This document shows, piece after piece, positions 36,360 through 47,526 of a stretch of DNA of 64,000 nucleotides. The translations under genes were made by a program, and so were the position numbers. The stretch is from Dichetophora obliterata. Taxonomy: Eukaryota > Arthropoda > Insecta > Diptera > Sciomyzidae. Below the pieces are notes generated by a model. That model did not search any database. It was not told the DNA's origin and was given only the letters and a program-made list of their open reading frames with translations. The stretch is from positions 295,673,817-295,737,816 of the forward strand of contig OY986435.1 in assembly GCA_963920525.1 (NCBI GenBank), written 5' to 3'. The stretch's first letter is position 1, and every line of letters starts with the position of its first letter.

Positions 36360-37077
36360 CAGACGGAACATTACAATTTATTAATTTGAGCAAGTTAGGA
36401 CAATCTACCGTTCCCCTTACAATATCAAAAACGAACATTAGAGATAAAGTTAATCTTCTATTCTGAAGAGTTTTTAATTTGATAAAAGTACAACGATCAT
36501 TATCTATATGATGGTATTTTAATTAGAGAATTATTGGCTCTAAAAACAAAACGAGTAAAAGCTATTTGTACTCATTCAAGGCGTAAGGTGTGAGACGCAT
36601 AGAACGGATTCCAGATAAATGAAGCATATTCCAACTTTGATCGAACTATTGATATATAAAGACACTTCAGGGTATAAGGGTCTTTAAAACTTGATCCATT
36701 ACGTTGAACTAACGCAAGTAGCGAGTATGCTTTCGGTATTATATAATTCAAGAGACCTATAAATGTGAATCTCGAATCAAATATAACCCTGAGATCTTGA
36801 GTTTCACTTACGAATTTCAACCAAGTATTATCTAAAAAGTACGATGTTTTAAAGAAGACACTGACTTAGTGTAAGTAGAAAACACACATTTTTCATGATT
36901 AAGAAGTAGGCCAATGTTTGTACACCAATCAAAAATAACATTTAAGTCAGATTGTAGTAACACTACATCTGACAATGACCTAATTTTGAGAAAAATTTTT
37001 AGATCATCCGCATATAGAAGACATTGCGAATTCTTTACTTTTGATGTAATATCATTCATCATCAAATTTACAGCCAT
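36360..37077 (-). pseudogene. Jockey-type reverse transcriptase, C-terminal part
   Basis: The minus-strand frame contains the catalytic CLLYADDLKIFLKI (about 37000), LQSDLNVIFDWCTNIGLLLN, then VSETQDLRVIFDSRFTF, YSLLALVQRN and VRSKLEYASFIWNPFY, followed after frame changes by TFIKLKTLQNRRLTLSLMFV. These are the palm, thumb and C-terminal landmarks of jockey-superfamily ORF2. It is not the same subfamily as the LINE at 5045-7785. Frameshifts occur near 36825 and 36570. Confidence 0.82.
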
Positions 37078-37545
37078 TTTTTAAACAATAAACTTTAAAG
37101 ACGCGTAATTTTCCTACAAATAAAAATTTTTTAAAAAATTCGAAGTCATTATGTAACTGCGAAAGTGTTTACTTTACAAGTATACATATTTCATTTTTTT
37201 TTCAGATGATTACAGATCATGTTCTTCTGCAAGCAAAATGGTCCTAAGCTTCTCTCATAGCTTCATAAAAACGCCACGTAGACGAAAATGACGTCACAAA
37301 ACAAATTTTTTTTAAATACTTTAATAATTGTTAAAATCAATAAAAAAAAACTTTATATCAATATCTCTGACCATTTTTTTGTAGTATTCTTTCAAAAAAC
37401 GCCTTCAGAATCCCTTATGTATACATAAAAGTACAATTAAGCTGTGGGCACAATTATTTACTTCAAATAAAGTTTTAAAAAGTTAAATATTTACAAATTA
37501 TTGGGGAGGGGTAATTATCCCCTTTACCCCCTTGTATCCGCGCCT

Positions 37546-38971
37546 GATTCAAGCTCCAACAAAATTTAATATAATTTGAAAAAATCTTTCTTATATCAGA
37601 TGAAGATGGCATGAACGTGCTGTGGGAATGAGATCGTTTGGGTAACTTTTTTCAACGTGACGTTTGACGGCGTATTGACACTTCACATTACTCTTTTGCA
37701 ACAGAAAATTTTGTACTACACTTCAAAAATCAATACATAACTATCAAAAAACTCAAAATGTTCACATACTTCCTTCTATGAAAAAAAAAAATCAAGAACA
37801 TCACCGTGTTTTCAGACCTCTAGATGAGAACCTGCCCTTAATTTAAACATTTTTACATAAAAATATTGCATATATTTTTAGTTCAGACAGCGAGATGGCG
37901 ATTTTCACTGGTTTAAGGTATGAAAATTAATAGTACGGTAAAAAATTATTTTAAGCAAAAATATATGAAAACAAACACGTTTTTTTGCGTATTTTAGATT
38001 TTTTTGTTTAAATTTTTTTTTGGAGAAATTTTTTTAGTAGAACAAATAGCTACTGCTCCTTTACATCGCATGAGTACCTTTGTTAACAACTGTAGCTCTG
38101 TGACAGAGCATAGAAATGCGAGGTGCAAAAAACGCGTCCAAGGGCTGCTTTTATTTACGCGTGCCGGCGTATTTGCGTTTGTATGCAAAACAACAACAAG
38201 GCAAAATGCGCTTTCGTGGATTGGCGTGCAAATAGCAAATCGTACAAATGGCAGACCAGCGTATTCCAGCGCTGTGAGTGGCCTTATTGAGATGATTTAA
38301 TGTTATTTGGGCTGGTTCTTAAGATGATCTAATGCGGAGAAAGTGCGAAAAAGCTGTAGTAGCTGAACTCTATTGTTATTGCATGAATAATTTTTACCAT
38401 CACCATTGAAAAGGACACATATAGAACACATAACATAGAAAACAATGATTCCCGATTAATTGTTGTTTTTTCTTCAAATTCGTCACATGGCGACAATTCA
38501 AACTCAGATGACGAAATTGCGTCTTGTTAAGGATTAAGGCTCTATTTGTGTTAAAACAACATTTTTTTTAGTGAAATTTGATCTTTTTACAACTAGCCAA
38601 CATCATTTCTAGTAGCCACACTTTTATAGTACTCGAAAGTTGATCCCAAAAAGGAAGGTAATAACATGATTTTCCACTGCAACAATAAACAACATCAGCT
38701 TGACAATCAACAACGTTTTGAAAATAATGTTTTTATTATTATTTGAGTAATTGATTGATAGGTTGATCACTTTGAAAGTATGAATATTATATCCGGTTAT
38801 AGAAATAATGCATTTTTCTAGTGTCTGGGAAAATATAAAAGCCATACATAAGCATTAACATTTAATTTATATGATTGACTTAATTAATTTGCACGTTCCA
38901 ACACTTCATCGCACAGTGAGCATGAAAAATGTTTAAGTGAAAAACGATTTGTTTTTAAAATAATTACATTA
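37546..38971. other. No gene recognised
   Basis: A 98-residue frame at 38004-38300 lies in a more balanced base composition but shows no recognisable domain. The remaining DNA is AT-rich. No repeat family was matched elsewhere in the window. Confidence 0.4.
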
Positions 38972-39391
38972 GGGCTATTCCCAATCACGGGCAAATAGCC
39001 TTGCATCGTGGTATTGGCAAAATATGATGGCAAATATTTTCAACCCAACAAAAAATTTAATAGGTTTGCATTTGCACGACTGTGGCAAATTTGCACCACT
39101 AAACTCCTATTGCATACAGTCGTGCATGGGCAAAACTGATTTGCTAATCAATCAGCTGTCAAATCAGAGACGCAATTACACAAATTCGACACAAATGAAA
39201 TTCGAGACAACGAAGAAAAAAGGAAAAGTTTAGATATGAAGAAAAAAGTGTACAAATATTATTCGAAGTATTTATTTTTTTCTTCCAAAACAGCTGTGAT
39301 TTTTGTTTGCAACAGTGTGCTCACAGTTGATGGCAAATATTTGGTAGAGCAAACATTTGCTAAGCTATTTGCCCGTAACTGGGAACAACCC
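38972..39391. mobile_element. 420-bp MITE, TA target duplication
   Basis: The left end TA|GGGCTATTCCCAATCACGGG and the inverted right end GGGTTGTTCCCAGTTACGGG, both followed by CAAATAGC, form imperfect inverted repeats of about 30 bases flanked by TA. Word content (TTTGCAAATATTT and CATTTGCACGACTG types) is non-coding. The termini resemble those of the elements at 5027-8198 and 40435-40749. Confidence 0.75.
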
Positions 39392-39639
39392 TATTGTATA
39401 TTGATTGTTTTAATGTCTAGCATAATTAAATTTCAACACAAAGACAGGCGCTAAGATATCTTGATATAAATAGATATTTTAGAGTAGCGCAAAAGTGATT
39501 AAGTGATCGTTCAATGGAAAAGACAAAGGGAAGTAATTTTTCCATTTTTTTTAAGGGCACTCTGCATTATTAAGTCATATCGTTCAAGCTACTGAGAGTT
39601 TATGCAGAGCCTAAACATGCAAAAGAAAAAAAACAATTA

Positions 39640-39960
39640 TCCCATCACTCGAGCCCCACTTTGTGGATGATGATATGCATTGCGCTTATTGGTCGATCGC
39701 TTGGAGACTTAACGCAATCACTCGGCGAAAACCCAAAGCTTTGCTTTCGGTGGAAAATCAAGCTTGTCTGATTGTCTGTCGTGTGTGCTCGCAACTGTAT
39801 TACGACTAAGTTTCGCATTGTGCATTGTGCTACACTTGGCCGATCGCTGTTCTCTTGCTGGATGGCACACTAACTACACTAAGCGTCGACCCGAACCTGA
39901 CCATTCTTCTTCGGATCCGCATGATTTCGTATAAAAGTTTGCTGCATACAGAATCTTGAT
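39640..39960 (+). promoter_or_regulatory. Candidate core promoter with TATA box
   Basis: A TATAAAAG box lies at 39930-39937, followed about 30 bases later by a possible start region (TTGATTAGTAC near 39960). The 300 bases upstream are richer in GC than their surroundings, contain CGATCGCT twice (39695 and 39842), and match no repeat in this window. This is the strongest host-gene signal seen here; it reads on the plus strand. Transcription was not and cannot be verified from sequence. Confidence 0.45.
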
Positions 39961-40261
39961 TAGTACTTGAATGCAGTTCTGTTCGTAACGATCAATAATA
40001 AAAGGAGCAAAAAAATTTAACGTGTTGATAGAGATAGTGGCTGACTGACAGCATCAAGTTTCAACAAACGGACGTTTATAAACAGAAAGAAAACATTTTA
40101 ATAACTTAAGAATAAACTTAAGTGTTTTAAAATAATATAAAGAAACATAAGAACTCAATTGAATTAAAGCGCAATAAAAGACTTTAAGCTTGAATTTATT
40201 TCAAAGAGTGAAGATAACTAAATAAATTATATACACTTTTTTCAATACAATCCGCAGAAAG
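39961..40261 (+). other. Candidate non-coding first exon
   Basis: About 300 bases follow the TATA box and end at AGAAAG|GTAAAT, a good splice donor (GT at 40262). The stretch is A-rich and purine-rich like fly 5' untranslated regions. It contains a five-codon upstream frame starting at the ATG near 39970 and no long frame. If real, the coding exons lie to the right, possibly outside the window, and much of the DNA to the right would be intron. Confidence 0.4.
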
Positions 40262-40434
40262 GTAAATAATGATATTCTTAATGAAATTGAATTATTATTT
40301 AGTCAAAGTAAATTTATTTTAAACTTAAATTTTAAATATTGTGTGCACAACAAAAACTAGCTGTTTGTAAATAATGTGATTGATGAGAGAAATCAAGATT
40401 TCGGCAAATTTTTTGGTCATCTTTTTCATATTTA

Positions 40435-40749
40435 GAGTTTTCACAAGGTGTCATCAAGTCATATGTCTTAAGTTGAAATCATAAAAATGTACAACTAGTG
40501 TGAACAACCCCTCATAATTTATTATCTTATGTGAACTCTTCTCAATCAGCTAATGCAAATCTATAATAATAATAATTTAGAATGCCAGAATAAGGCGAAA
40601 AGGATAAAATCATAGCCGATTTGTGCGAAAAACGTATTTTGGATAATAAAAAAGCTTTCAGGGTTATAATATTTTAGTACTCTTTTATATGAGAGGCAAC
40701 AGCAACATTTTTATACCATTGTAAAGTTTAGCACACCTTGTGAATACCC
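40435..40749. mobile_element. 315-bp MITE, TA target duplication
   Basis: The left end TA|GAGTTTTCACAAGGTGTC and the inverted right end GGGTATTCACAAGGTGTG are flanked by TA at 40433-40434 and 40750-40751. An extra terminal-like word, GTGTGAACAACCCC, lies inside at 40499-40512, so two events may be superimposed. It sits just downstream of the candidate first exon. Confidence 0.65.
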
Positions 40750-40751
40750 TA

Positions 40752-41918
40752 ATTGTTTTTAAGGGTTAAAAATATTGGTCTAATATCAGTATCAAACAGT
40801 TTTACCTGCCAATGACTGATGATGATGCCAATGTTGGAGAATAATAGTGAGCACCAACGATTTTTTATGTTATACATATAGTCAAATAGTAAGAAAATAG
40901 GCTGAAGCGATAACTTTTTATCGGTAAAAGATATATTGTGAATTTGCTTACATAAATTATTTTTAACGCTTGACTTATTTGAGGGATCTAGATTACAAAA
41001 TGGCCAAAAGTCAAACCAAAAAAAAAAAAACATAGGAGACATTTTGGGAACACATTTTTCGACATTTCCTACATATAAGGTAAGTGCACCATGTAAGGCC
41101 CACCTCACACCTTTTGCATTACAGCGTACAAAATATTGATGATGAAAACCTAAATATTTTTGTGTCATGTTATTTGATAAATGCTTTATACAAAAACATA
41201 AAATTCGACACTAAAAAATTTTCGGAAGCCTCGTAAAATGCGATTTTAATAAGTCATTTTGGGCCTTTCAAGGAACAAGGGCCTTAAAAGGCCCACGTAT
41301 TCCTTGCTTGAAATAGTGAACTAAATTTTATTTTTTTTAAGCTTTTTATGTTCATTTTATTGGAAAAATTAGTAACATAAATGAGTTTACAGAATGAAAA
41401 TTAATTTTGAAAAAAAAAATTAATTGCTTAATTTTTTTAATAAAAAGTAAAAAATTAAATGCCATTCAACTTCTTTAAATATTAAAAAAATCAATTATTT
41501 TTACTCAAACAGCGTTTTAGTGACAACTTGGGCCTTATAATATATGGCTTTCTTCCTTATTACTTTCTTTCTCTTGGGTCTTTTGGGTTGTACAAATACA
41601 TGGGCGTAATAAGGCTTATTTCAATGAAAATTTAAAGTTTTCAAAACAAAACATTTGCAATTAATTTTTTAAACTATAAACTATCTGCTTTTAAAAATGT
41701 TTTGTAATTGCAACACACAATTTCACAACCAAGCTCTTTTTTATCCGCCGAGCGCTATAAAATGAGCTTCCACACGTTTGCGCTATTTTCAATCGACTGC
41801 GCTCGCTGTGAATATTGCGCGGATTGCCTTAAATTTTTTTTCCCCACGAAATAACTTGAGAACAAATTTCAACACGCGCAAGAACATACACATTTGATAT
41901 TTAGAAATTCGTTAAAAT
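40752..41918. other. No gene; second weak TATA signal
   Basis: No protein similarity was found. A GGGCCTT-rich patch lies at 41265-41300. A TATAAAA at 41756-41762 is followed by TTTTCAATCG about 30 bases on, in a locally GC-richer stretch (41740-41830); it is too weak to call as a promoter. Confidence 0.4.
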
Positions 41919-42770
41919 CAGGGACCGTAACGGTTGATTTTTTTTCAAAAAAGTCAACAAATAATCGTTATATTTTGACTTTTTTCATTTTGATCAAAAA
42001 TTAAAATTTTACTTTTAGTTTTTCGATCAAAAATATGAGTTAAAATTTTCTTTTTTCGATCAAAAATAGAAGTTAAAATTTGATTTCTGTTTTTTTGATC
42101 ATAAATAAAAATTAAAATTTGACTTCTTATTTTCGATCTAAAATCGAAGTTAAAATTTGACTTTTAAATTTTCGATCAAAAATAGAAGTTAAAATTTTAT
42201 TTTTAATTTTTTGATCAAAAATAAAAGTTAAAATTTTACTTTTATTTTTCGATCAAAGTTATAAGTTAAAATTTGATTTTAATTTTTTTGATCAAAAACA
42301 AAAGTTAAAATTTGACTTCTAGTTTTCGATCTAAAATAGCAGTTAAAATTTTACTTTTATTTTTTGAATCAAAAATAGAAGTTAAAATTTGATTTTTATT
42401 TATTTCATCAAAACTAAAATTTAAAATTTTACTTTTATTTTTTCTATCAAAAATAGAGATAAAAAATTTGACAGATCTATTTCTTACTAACTCAAAGTCA
42501 AATTAAGTCAAATTTTAACTTTTATATTTGATCAAAAAAATTAAAGTCAAATTTTAACTTTTAATTGTGATCAAACAATTTGATTAATTTGACCGAAACA
42601 ATAAAAGTCAAATTTTTACTTTTATTTTTGATCAAAAAATAAATGTTAAATTTTAACTTTTATATTTAATCAAAAAAAAATCGAATTTTAACTTTTATTT
42701 CGGTCAAAATTGGTCAAAAAATAACGATTATTTATAGCCTTTTTTAAAAAAATCAGAAAAATTAAAATCA
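41919..42770. mobile_element. hAT-like inverted tandem array (GATCAAAAAT word)
   Basis: The left end reads CAGGGACCGTAACGGTTGAT, like hAT termini. The interior is about 37-base units with TTTTCGATCAAAAATAGAAG and TTAAAATTTGACTTTTA; after a centre near 42470-42500 the units appear as their reverse complement. AATAATCGTTAT near the left end is mirrored at the right end (about 42720). The right terminal CAGGGACC is missing, so that end is truncated. No coding. Confidence 0.7.
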
Positions 42771-43249
42771 TTAAATATTATTATTCCTTAGCTAACAAGC
42801 ATCACATTGCTATATTCAAATATCAAACAGACTTACTCTTTCTATCTAATTTTTTTGCATAGAAATTTCGAAAATAGTTGTTATTTTCGGTGCCTGGTTA
42901 AAATTAATATGTTCCTTAAAAGGTGACTTGCCTTAATTGGTGCACTTGCCTTATAAAAATTTTTGGGTCAAACAGAAAATATTTCTAAATTTTTCCACAA
43001 CAAGATAAAATTTTTTGAAACGTTGCAGTATAAAAAAAAGCCCAACACGTTTACTCTCAAAAGTGGCTAAGTGCCAGTAATTTAGTTCTTAGATCAGCTT
43101 ATTTATTATTTGGTAAAAAATGAATTCTGGATACCCTTAAATTGTACATTTTTTCATAAATTTTTATATTTTACTAGAGTTCGCCATGTGTCGAGCTTTC
43201 CGCAAACATTCTCTGCTAATTCGATACTAAATTAATGTCAAGAACATGT

Positions 43250-43341
43250 GTTTTTTATAAAAATGTAACTATCAAAATTGGTTGAGAAACACCGTAGAAA
43301 ATGGTACCGAACTATTTCGCTTACGACTATTTATATATAGA
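43250..43341 (-). mobile_element. Helitron-like 5' end, group 2
   Basis: On the minus strand TCTATATATAAATAGTCGTA at 43341 is followed by GCGAAATAGTTCGGTACCAT and TTCTACGGTG. The same series occurs at 45860 with a correct preceding A. The rest of the element was not delimited. Confidence 0.4.
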
Positions 43342-43565
43342 CAAGAAAGTGCCTCAAAACACAGATTTGTGTATTTAACTTAAGAGTGATTTATAAAATT
43401 TGAAATTTTTTTTACAGAAATAATTTTTTAAGCTGCAGAATATTGAAAAAATAATTTTCAGCAAAAAATCTTAGGTTTTCGATGATAGAAAGTGTTTCTT
43501 GAATTATGGGTTTGAAAATTTAAAAAAAAAAGTGTACAACAAAAACAGCTTTTGGCCTATTTTTA

Positions 43566-44690
43566 TACCCCCACGTTTTAAAAACGTATTAGGGGTATAT
43601 CAACTTTGTCACTCCGTTTGTCCGTCCGTCCGTCTGTCTGTCCATATGTCTGTCTGTCTGTAATCACGATAACAGTCGTAATTTTGCAGCTATCGTAACG
43701 ATTTTCAATATATAAGCTTTTCATACAAAAATGGATATGAAGTTCGAAAATGAGCCAAATCGGATGAAAACCACGCCTACCCTCCCATACAAAGTGACTT
43801 GACCAAAACAGTAAAATCTCCATAAATTCCACAAAAATGAATCTAATGACTTCAAATTTAGCACATAAGCTTTAACCTTCAATATCACTTTGAGTAAGAA
43901 ATTTGTAAAAGTTGAATAAAAATTACGTCAACCTCCCATAAAAAGTAAGTTTACCAAAACGGTAAAATCTCTTTGAATTCCGCAAAAATTAATCTAATGA
44001 CTTCAGATTTTGCACATAATCTTCATCAATGAATATGTACTTTAAGTATGAAATTTGGGAAAATCGAATGAAAACCACGGCTACCTCCCATAGAAAGTGA
44101 GGTTACCAAAACAGTAAAATCTCTTTAAATTTCACAAAAACTAATCCAGTGACTTCAAATTTTGCACGCATGAAATTTGTAAAAGTCGTATAAAAATCTC
44201 GTCTAAATGAATCTAATGACTTCAAATTTTGCACATGAGCTTCATTAATTAATATGTACTTTTAGTATGATACTTGGAAAAATCGAATGAAAACCACGGC
44301 TACCTCCCATACAAAGTGACTTTATGAAATCAGTAAAATCCCCTTAATTTCCACAAAATTATTGTACTACAATGGCTCAAAATTTTTCAAATTAGTTTAA
44401 ATCTCAACAATCCACTCAATGCGTGAGTTTAAAAAAAAACTCAAAACACAAAATGACGTAATCATAATAGTAAAATCTTTATATGTAAATGCCAAAAAAA
44501 TTAATGATCGAACTTGATGTTGTACACAAAAGCATTAATTAATAATAAATAAAAAGGACTGTGAGTTTCAAATGTGAAATATTTGGATAAAAACTGCGAC
44601 CAATAAAAGGGACGTCATCAAAATAATACAACATTCAAGACTTCAAATAATTTTAAATACGACAGTGAGGGTATTTTAACTTTGGTCCAG
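43566..44690. repeat. Repeat element with about 155-210-bp internal units
   Basis: It opens with a near-palindrome, TACCCCCACGTTTTAAAAAC followed by GTATTAGGGGTA (43566-43598), then CCGTCCGTCTGTCTG runs. The words CAGTAAAATCTC, CTAATGACTTCAAATTTTGC and ACCTCCCATACAAAGTGA recur at about 43806, 43957, 44113 and 44325. A related fragment is at 51541-51760. Non-coding. Confidence 0.6.
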
Positions 44691-45125
44691 TCGAAAAAAA
44701 ATCTTCACTAATTTGAGCAAAAATTGAATATTTTAGAAGTTTAATAAAAATAATATGAAACATTGAATTGTTGAGAATTGTCATTTAATTGAACTCTGAG
44801 TCAAAGAAAATTTGATGAAAATTGATTGAAAAATGTCGAAAGTATTTGCTTGCAAAATCAAAACTTGAAATTTCAATAATTTTTTTCTCATTCTGTGGCG
44901 ATGACCTTGCTTTAAGAAAATGAGTTATACTGAAAAAAAATATATAGTTTTCGAGATATTGCAATAAATTTAATGTCATAATAGCAGGGATTTTTTTAAA
45001 AATGCTATTCGTAAAAAATATTACCAAAAAAAGCTTTCGTATACCGCTATTTGTCTCAGCCAACGACATTTCGTACAAAAATAAATTGTACTGAAAAAAT
45101 CTGCAGCTTTTGAGATATCGCCATA

Positions 45126-45585
45126 AAGCTTAGTATGCTGTAGGAACAAAAAAAAATTGTCAAAAGAAATACATTGAAATTTTTGACAACGAACAGGCAG
45201 CGAAATTTTTTTCGCCAGCTAGTACGCTGTAGAAGCGAAAAATATTGCTATGTTGCCAAATTTCCATTCGTGAGTGGAGAGTTGAAATATCAAAATTTCG
45301 CGGTCGATTATATGCCCGTACTGGCGCGTATTTTCCGTATTGGCGCGGATATTTGCCATTCAACAATAAAAAATAAGCAATAAGTATGTTGCAAATGTAA
45401 CAAATTTATTGTTGCGTCTTTATATAGTTTATTAATGTGTAGTCTTGCCTTTTATATGATATTAAATTGCAGCAATAAAAATATGAACCTGTCAACCAGA
45501 ACAGCAAGTGCTTTTTTTCCACACCAAAATTTCACGTGTAGAGTTATATGCCCACAAATTTTCGTTCCTACAGCATACTAAGCTT
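45126..45585. mobile_element. 460-bp MITE
   Basis: AAGCTTAGTATGCTGTAGGA is found at 45126 and inverted at the end, 45585, with the match extending into AAC(A/G)AAAA. A further degenerate copy of the terminal word (AGTACGCTGTAGAAGCGAAA) lies inside at about 45220. No coding frame with known similarity. Confidence 0.72.
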
Positions 45586-45599
45586 AAGTTTGATTACAA

Positions 45600-45860
45600 A
45601 ATAATGGGAATTTTTCAAAAGTTACTATTTGTTTGCAATGTCTGATATTTACTCTTACACCATGCTTTTCCATCTCGTATAGCTTAGTTTTATTTAAGAA
45701 ATATTCTATAAATGCTCATATTTCAGGTCAAAAGTCATAAAAATACGCGGCACACTTCTTCTCCCTACTCTTATTCACACAAAAAAAATATCAAAATCTG
45801 TGTAGAAATACAGTAGGAAATGGTTCTGAACTGTTTTGCCTACGCCTATTTATGTATAGA
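45600..45860 (-). mobile_element. Helitron-like 5' end, group 2
   Basis: On the minus strand A|TCTATACATAAATAGGCGTA at 45860 is followed by GGCAAAACAGTTCAGAACCA, parallel to the start at 43341. The A|TC boundary is correct. No CTAG end was located. Confidence 0.45.
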
Positions 45861-45879
45861 TAAATTGTTTATATGTTAA

Positions 45880-46447
45880 GCATAGTACTATGTTTGTTTG
45901 CGTGAAATTTCGCTGACAACATTCATTTATTTGTTGCGTGAAAATTTTGACACATATTTTGTTGCGAGGAGTTCTGTTTGCAACGTTTCTCAGAGAGACT
46001 GAAAGAGTTAGTTGGAAAATTTCATATGATCTCTCTCTTTTCACTTCAAAATAAATAGGCACTGTACAATCATGGTAGATGCACCAGGTAGAGAATGCAG
46101 GTAGATGCACCAGATGAGAGCATGCTGCCCGAAATGTCAAAACGAATCAAAACTTTTTATTTCTTTTCTTTTGTTTCCATTCGCCACACAGCTGAATTTG
46201 ACAGGCATGGTAATATGGAAAGAGAGCACAGTCAGCGCTGCAGCTACCTCTATCCTTATACCATGAATACAATTAAATTGTCGTGAAAAAATGGTGCTCA
46301 GAAACATGTTGCGATAATTTCACACAACGGAACAGAGTACTGCTCTGACAAAAATGTTGTGAAAATGTCCACGCTTGTTTCGCAGCTGTCATATTTTGTG
46401 TAGATATTTGAGTGGAATTTCACATGAAACTGAACAGAGCACAATGC
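45880..46447. mobile_element. piggyBac-type MITE, TTAA target duplication
   Basis: TTAA occurs on both sides (45876-45879, 46448-46451), and the ends GCATAGTACTATGTTTGTTT and inverted GCATTGTGCTCTGTTCAGTT continue to TGAAATT as imperfect inverted repeats of about 33 bases. A second terminal-like block (TTTCACACAACGGAACAGAG) lies at about 46320. TTAA is the specific target of piggyBac transposases. No transposase is encoded. Confidence 0.75.
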
Positions 46448-46739
46448 TTAATATCCAAAATCTGAACAAATAGCAAAAATATCATAAATTTTTATATCAA
46501 TAAAATTTTTTGTTTTGAGTCCGAATTGTATCGCTTCATGTACAATTATAGGTACTTTCTTTTCCTAGAGCAGAATTAAACTAAAGTGACAAAGTTGTTA
46601 TACATTCAATTTCAAAATCCTTAAAAATTATTGAATTTTAAGTCATCATAAAGCACTTGGTTTACAAATTTATGTTTTATTCATATTGAAGCTTAACTAA
46701 AATCCTTCAATATTATTACTTTTCATAATAAATTTCAAA

Positions 46740-46890
46740 AATGGAAAAATCCATTTGTTTTGGTTCAAAAATGGTTGAGTCGACCTACTATAGTTTCAAA
46801 AACGCCTGCGTCATTGCGTTGGGTTTCAAAGGCGGCTAAGACCTTTTGTTTTTTGAGCTTCAAAACTGGCTAAGTCTAATAATTTTTTTA
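46740..46890 (+). repeat. Four degenerate tandem units
   Basis: TTCAAAAATGGTTGAGTC, TTTCAAAAACGCCTGCGTC, TTTCAAAGGCGGCTAAGACC and TTCAAAACTGGCTAAGTC follow one another at roughly 30-40-base spacing. Confidence 0.55.
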
Positions 46891-47167
46891 CAATAACTCC
46901 TCTAATTTATAAGGAATTTTAAATATTCAATACTAAACCCATCATCGCTATATTGCTTTATATAAATTTTAATGCACCTGTCTCTGAGTTTCAGTTTTTT
47001 GTGTTTTTTTTTCAAAATAGACAAAGTGGACTTGGCCATTTTTGAATGCCTCATTTGTACAAAATATGAAAACAACATTTTGGATGAAATAAATTTTTCA
47101 GAAAAATTATTAGAGTAAGTAGATACTCTTGTTTTTTGATGACACACAATTTTAAAATTTTTGCGTA

Positions 47168-47280
47168 AAACTGGAACAATTTTTGCTAATAAGTGTAATG
47201 TCATTTGAACGAGTGTAAAATATGCAAATTTTAATTGAAATTATTTTTAAAACCAAAACCAATTTTTGACGCAATTATTG
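47168..47280. repeat. Fragment shared with 3411-3540 and 58653-58720
   Basis: AACTGGAACAATTTTTGCTA, AATGTCATTTGAA and TTTTAATTGAAATTATTTTT follow the order of words inside the Helitron-like element at 2266-4041. It is probably a relic of the same group. Confidence 0.5.
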
Positions 47281-47411
47281 CGACAATATTAAATATATAA
47301 CTATTTTAAGATGATTTCGGTTAAAAAAACATCGAGAGCTCATTCTGAAGAAAAAAATGTTACTACGTAATTGAGAGGGAGAAAATTTTAAAAAATTTTA
47401 TGTAGTCTATA

Positions 47412-47526
47412 TCGTCGTTACAAAAGTGAGCTTGCGAATCTGAAAATTTTAAATTTTCATTTCTAATTCTATGGAAAATTCAAAATGAAATTTTTCAGAT
47501 TCGCTAGTTCACTTTTGTAACGACGA
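47412..47526. mobile_element. 115-bp hairpin MITE, TA target duplication
   Basis: TCGTCGTTACAAAAGTGAGC begins the left arm and is inverted at the right end with two changes. Arms of about 40 bases pair across a short AT-rich loop. TA flanks both ends. It is among the smallest complete elements in the window. Confidence 0.85.

Noticed and set aside
41740..41830. Second TATA promoter at 41756
   Set aside because: There is only a TATAAAA and a loose initiator; no splice donor or unique transcribed-looking sequence follows, and an inverted array begins soon after.
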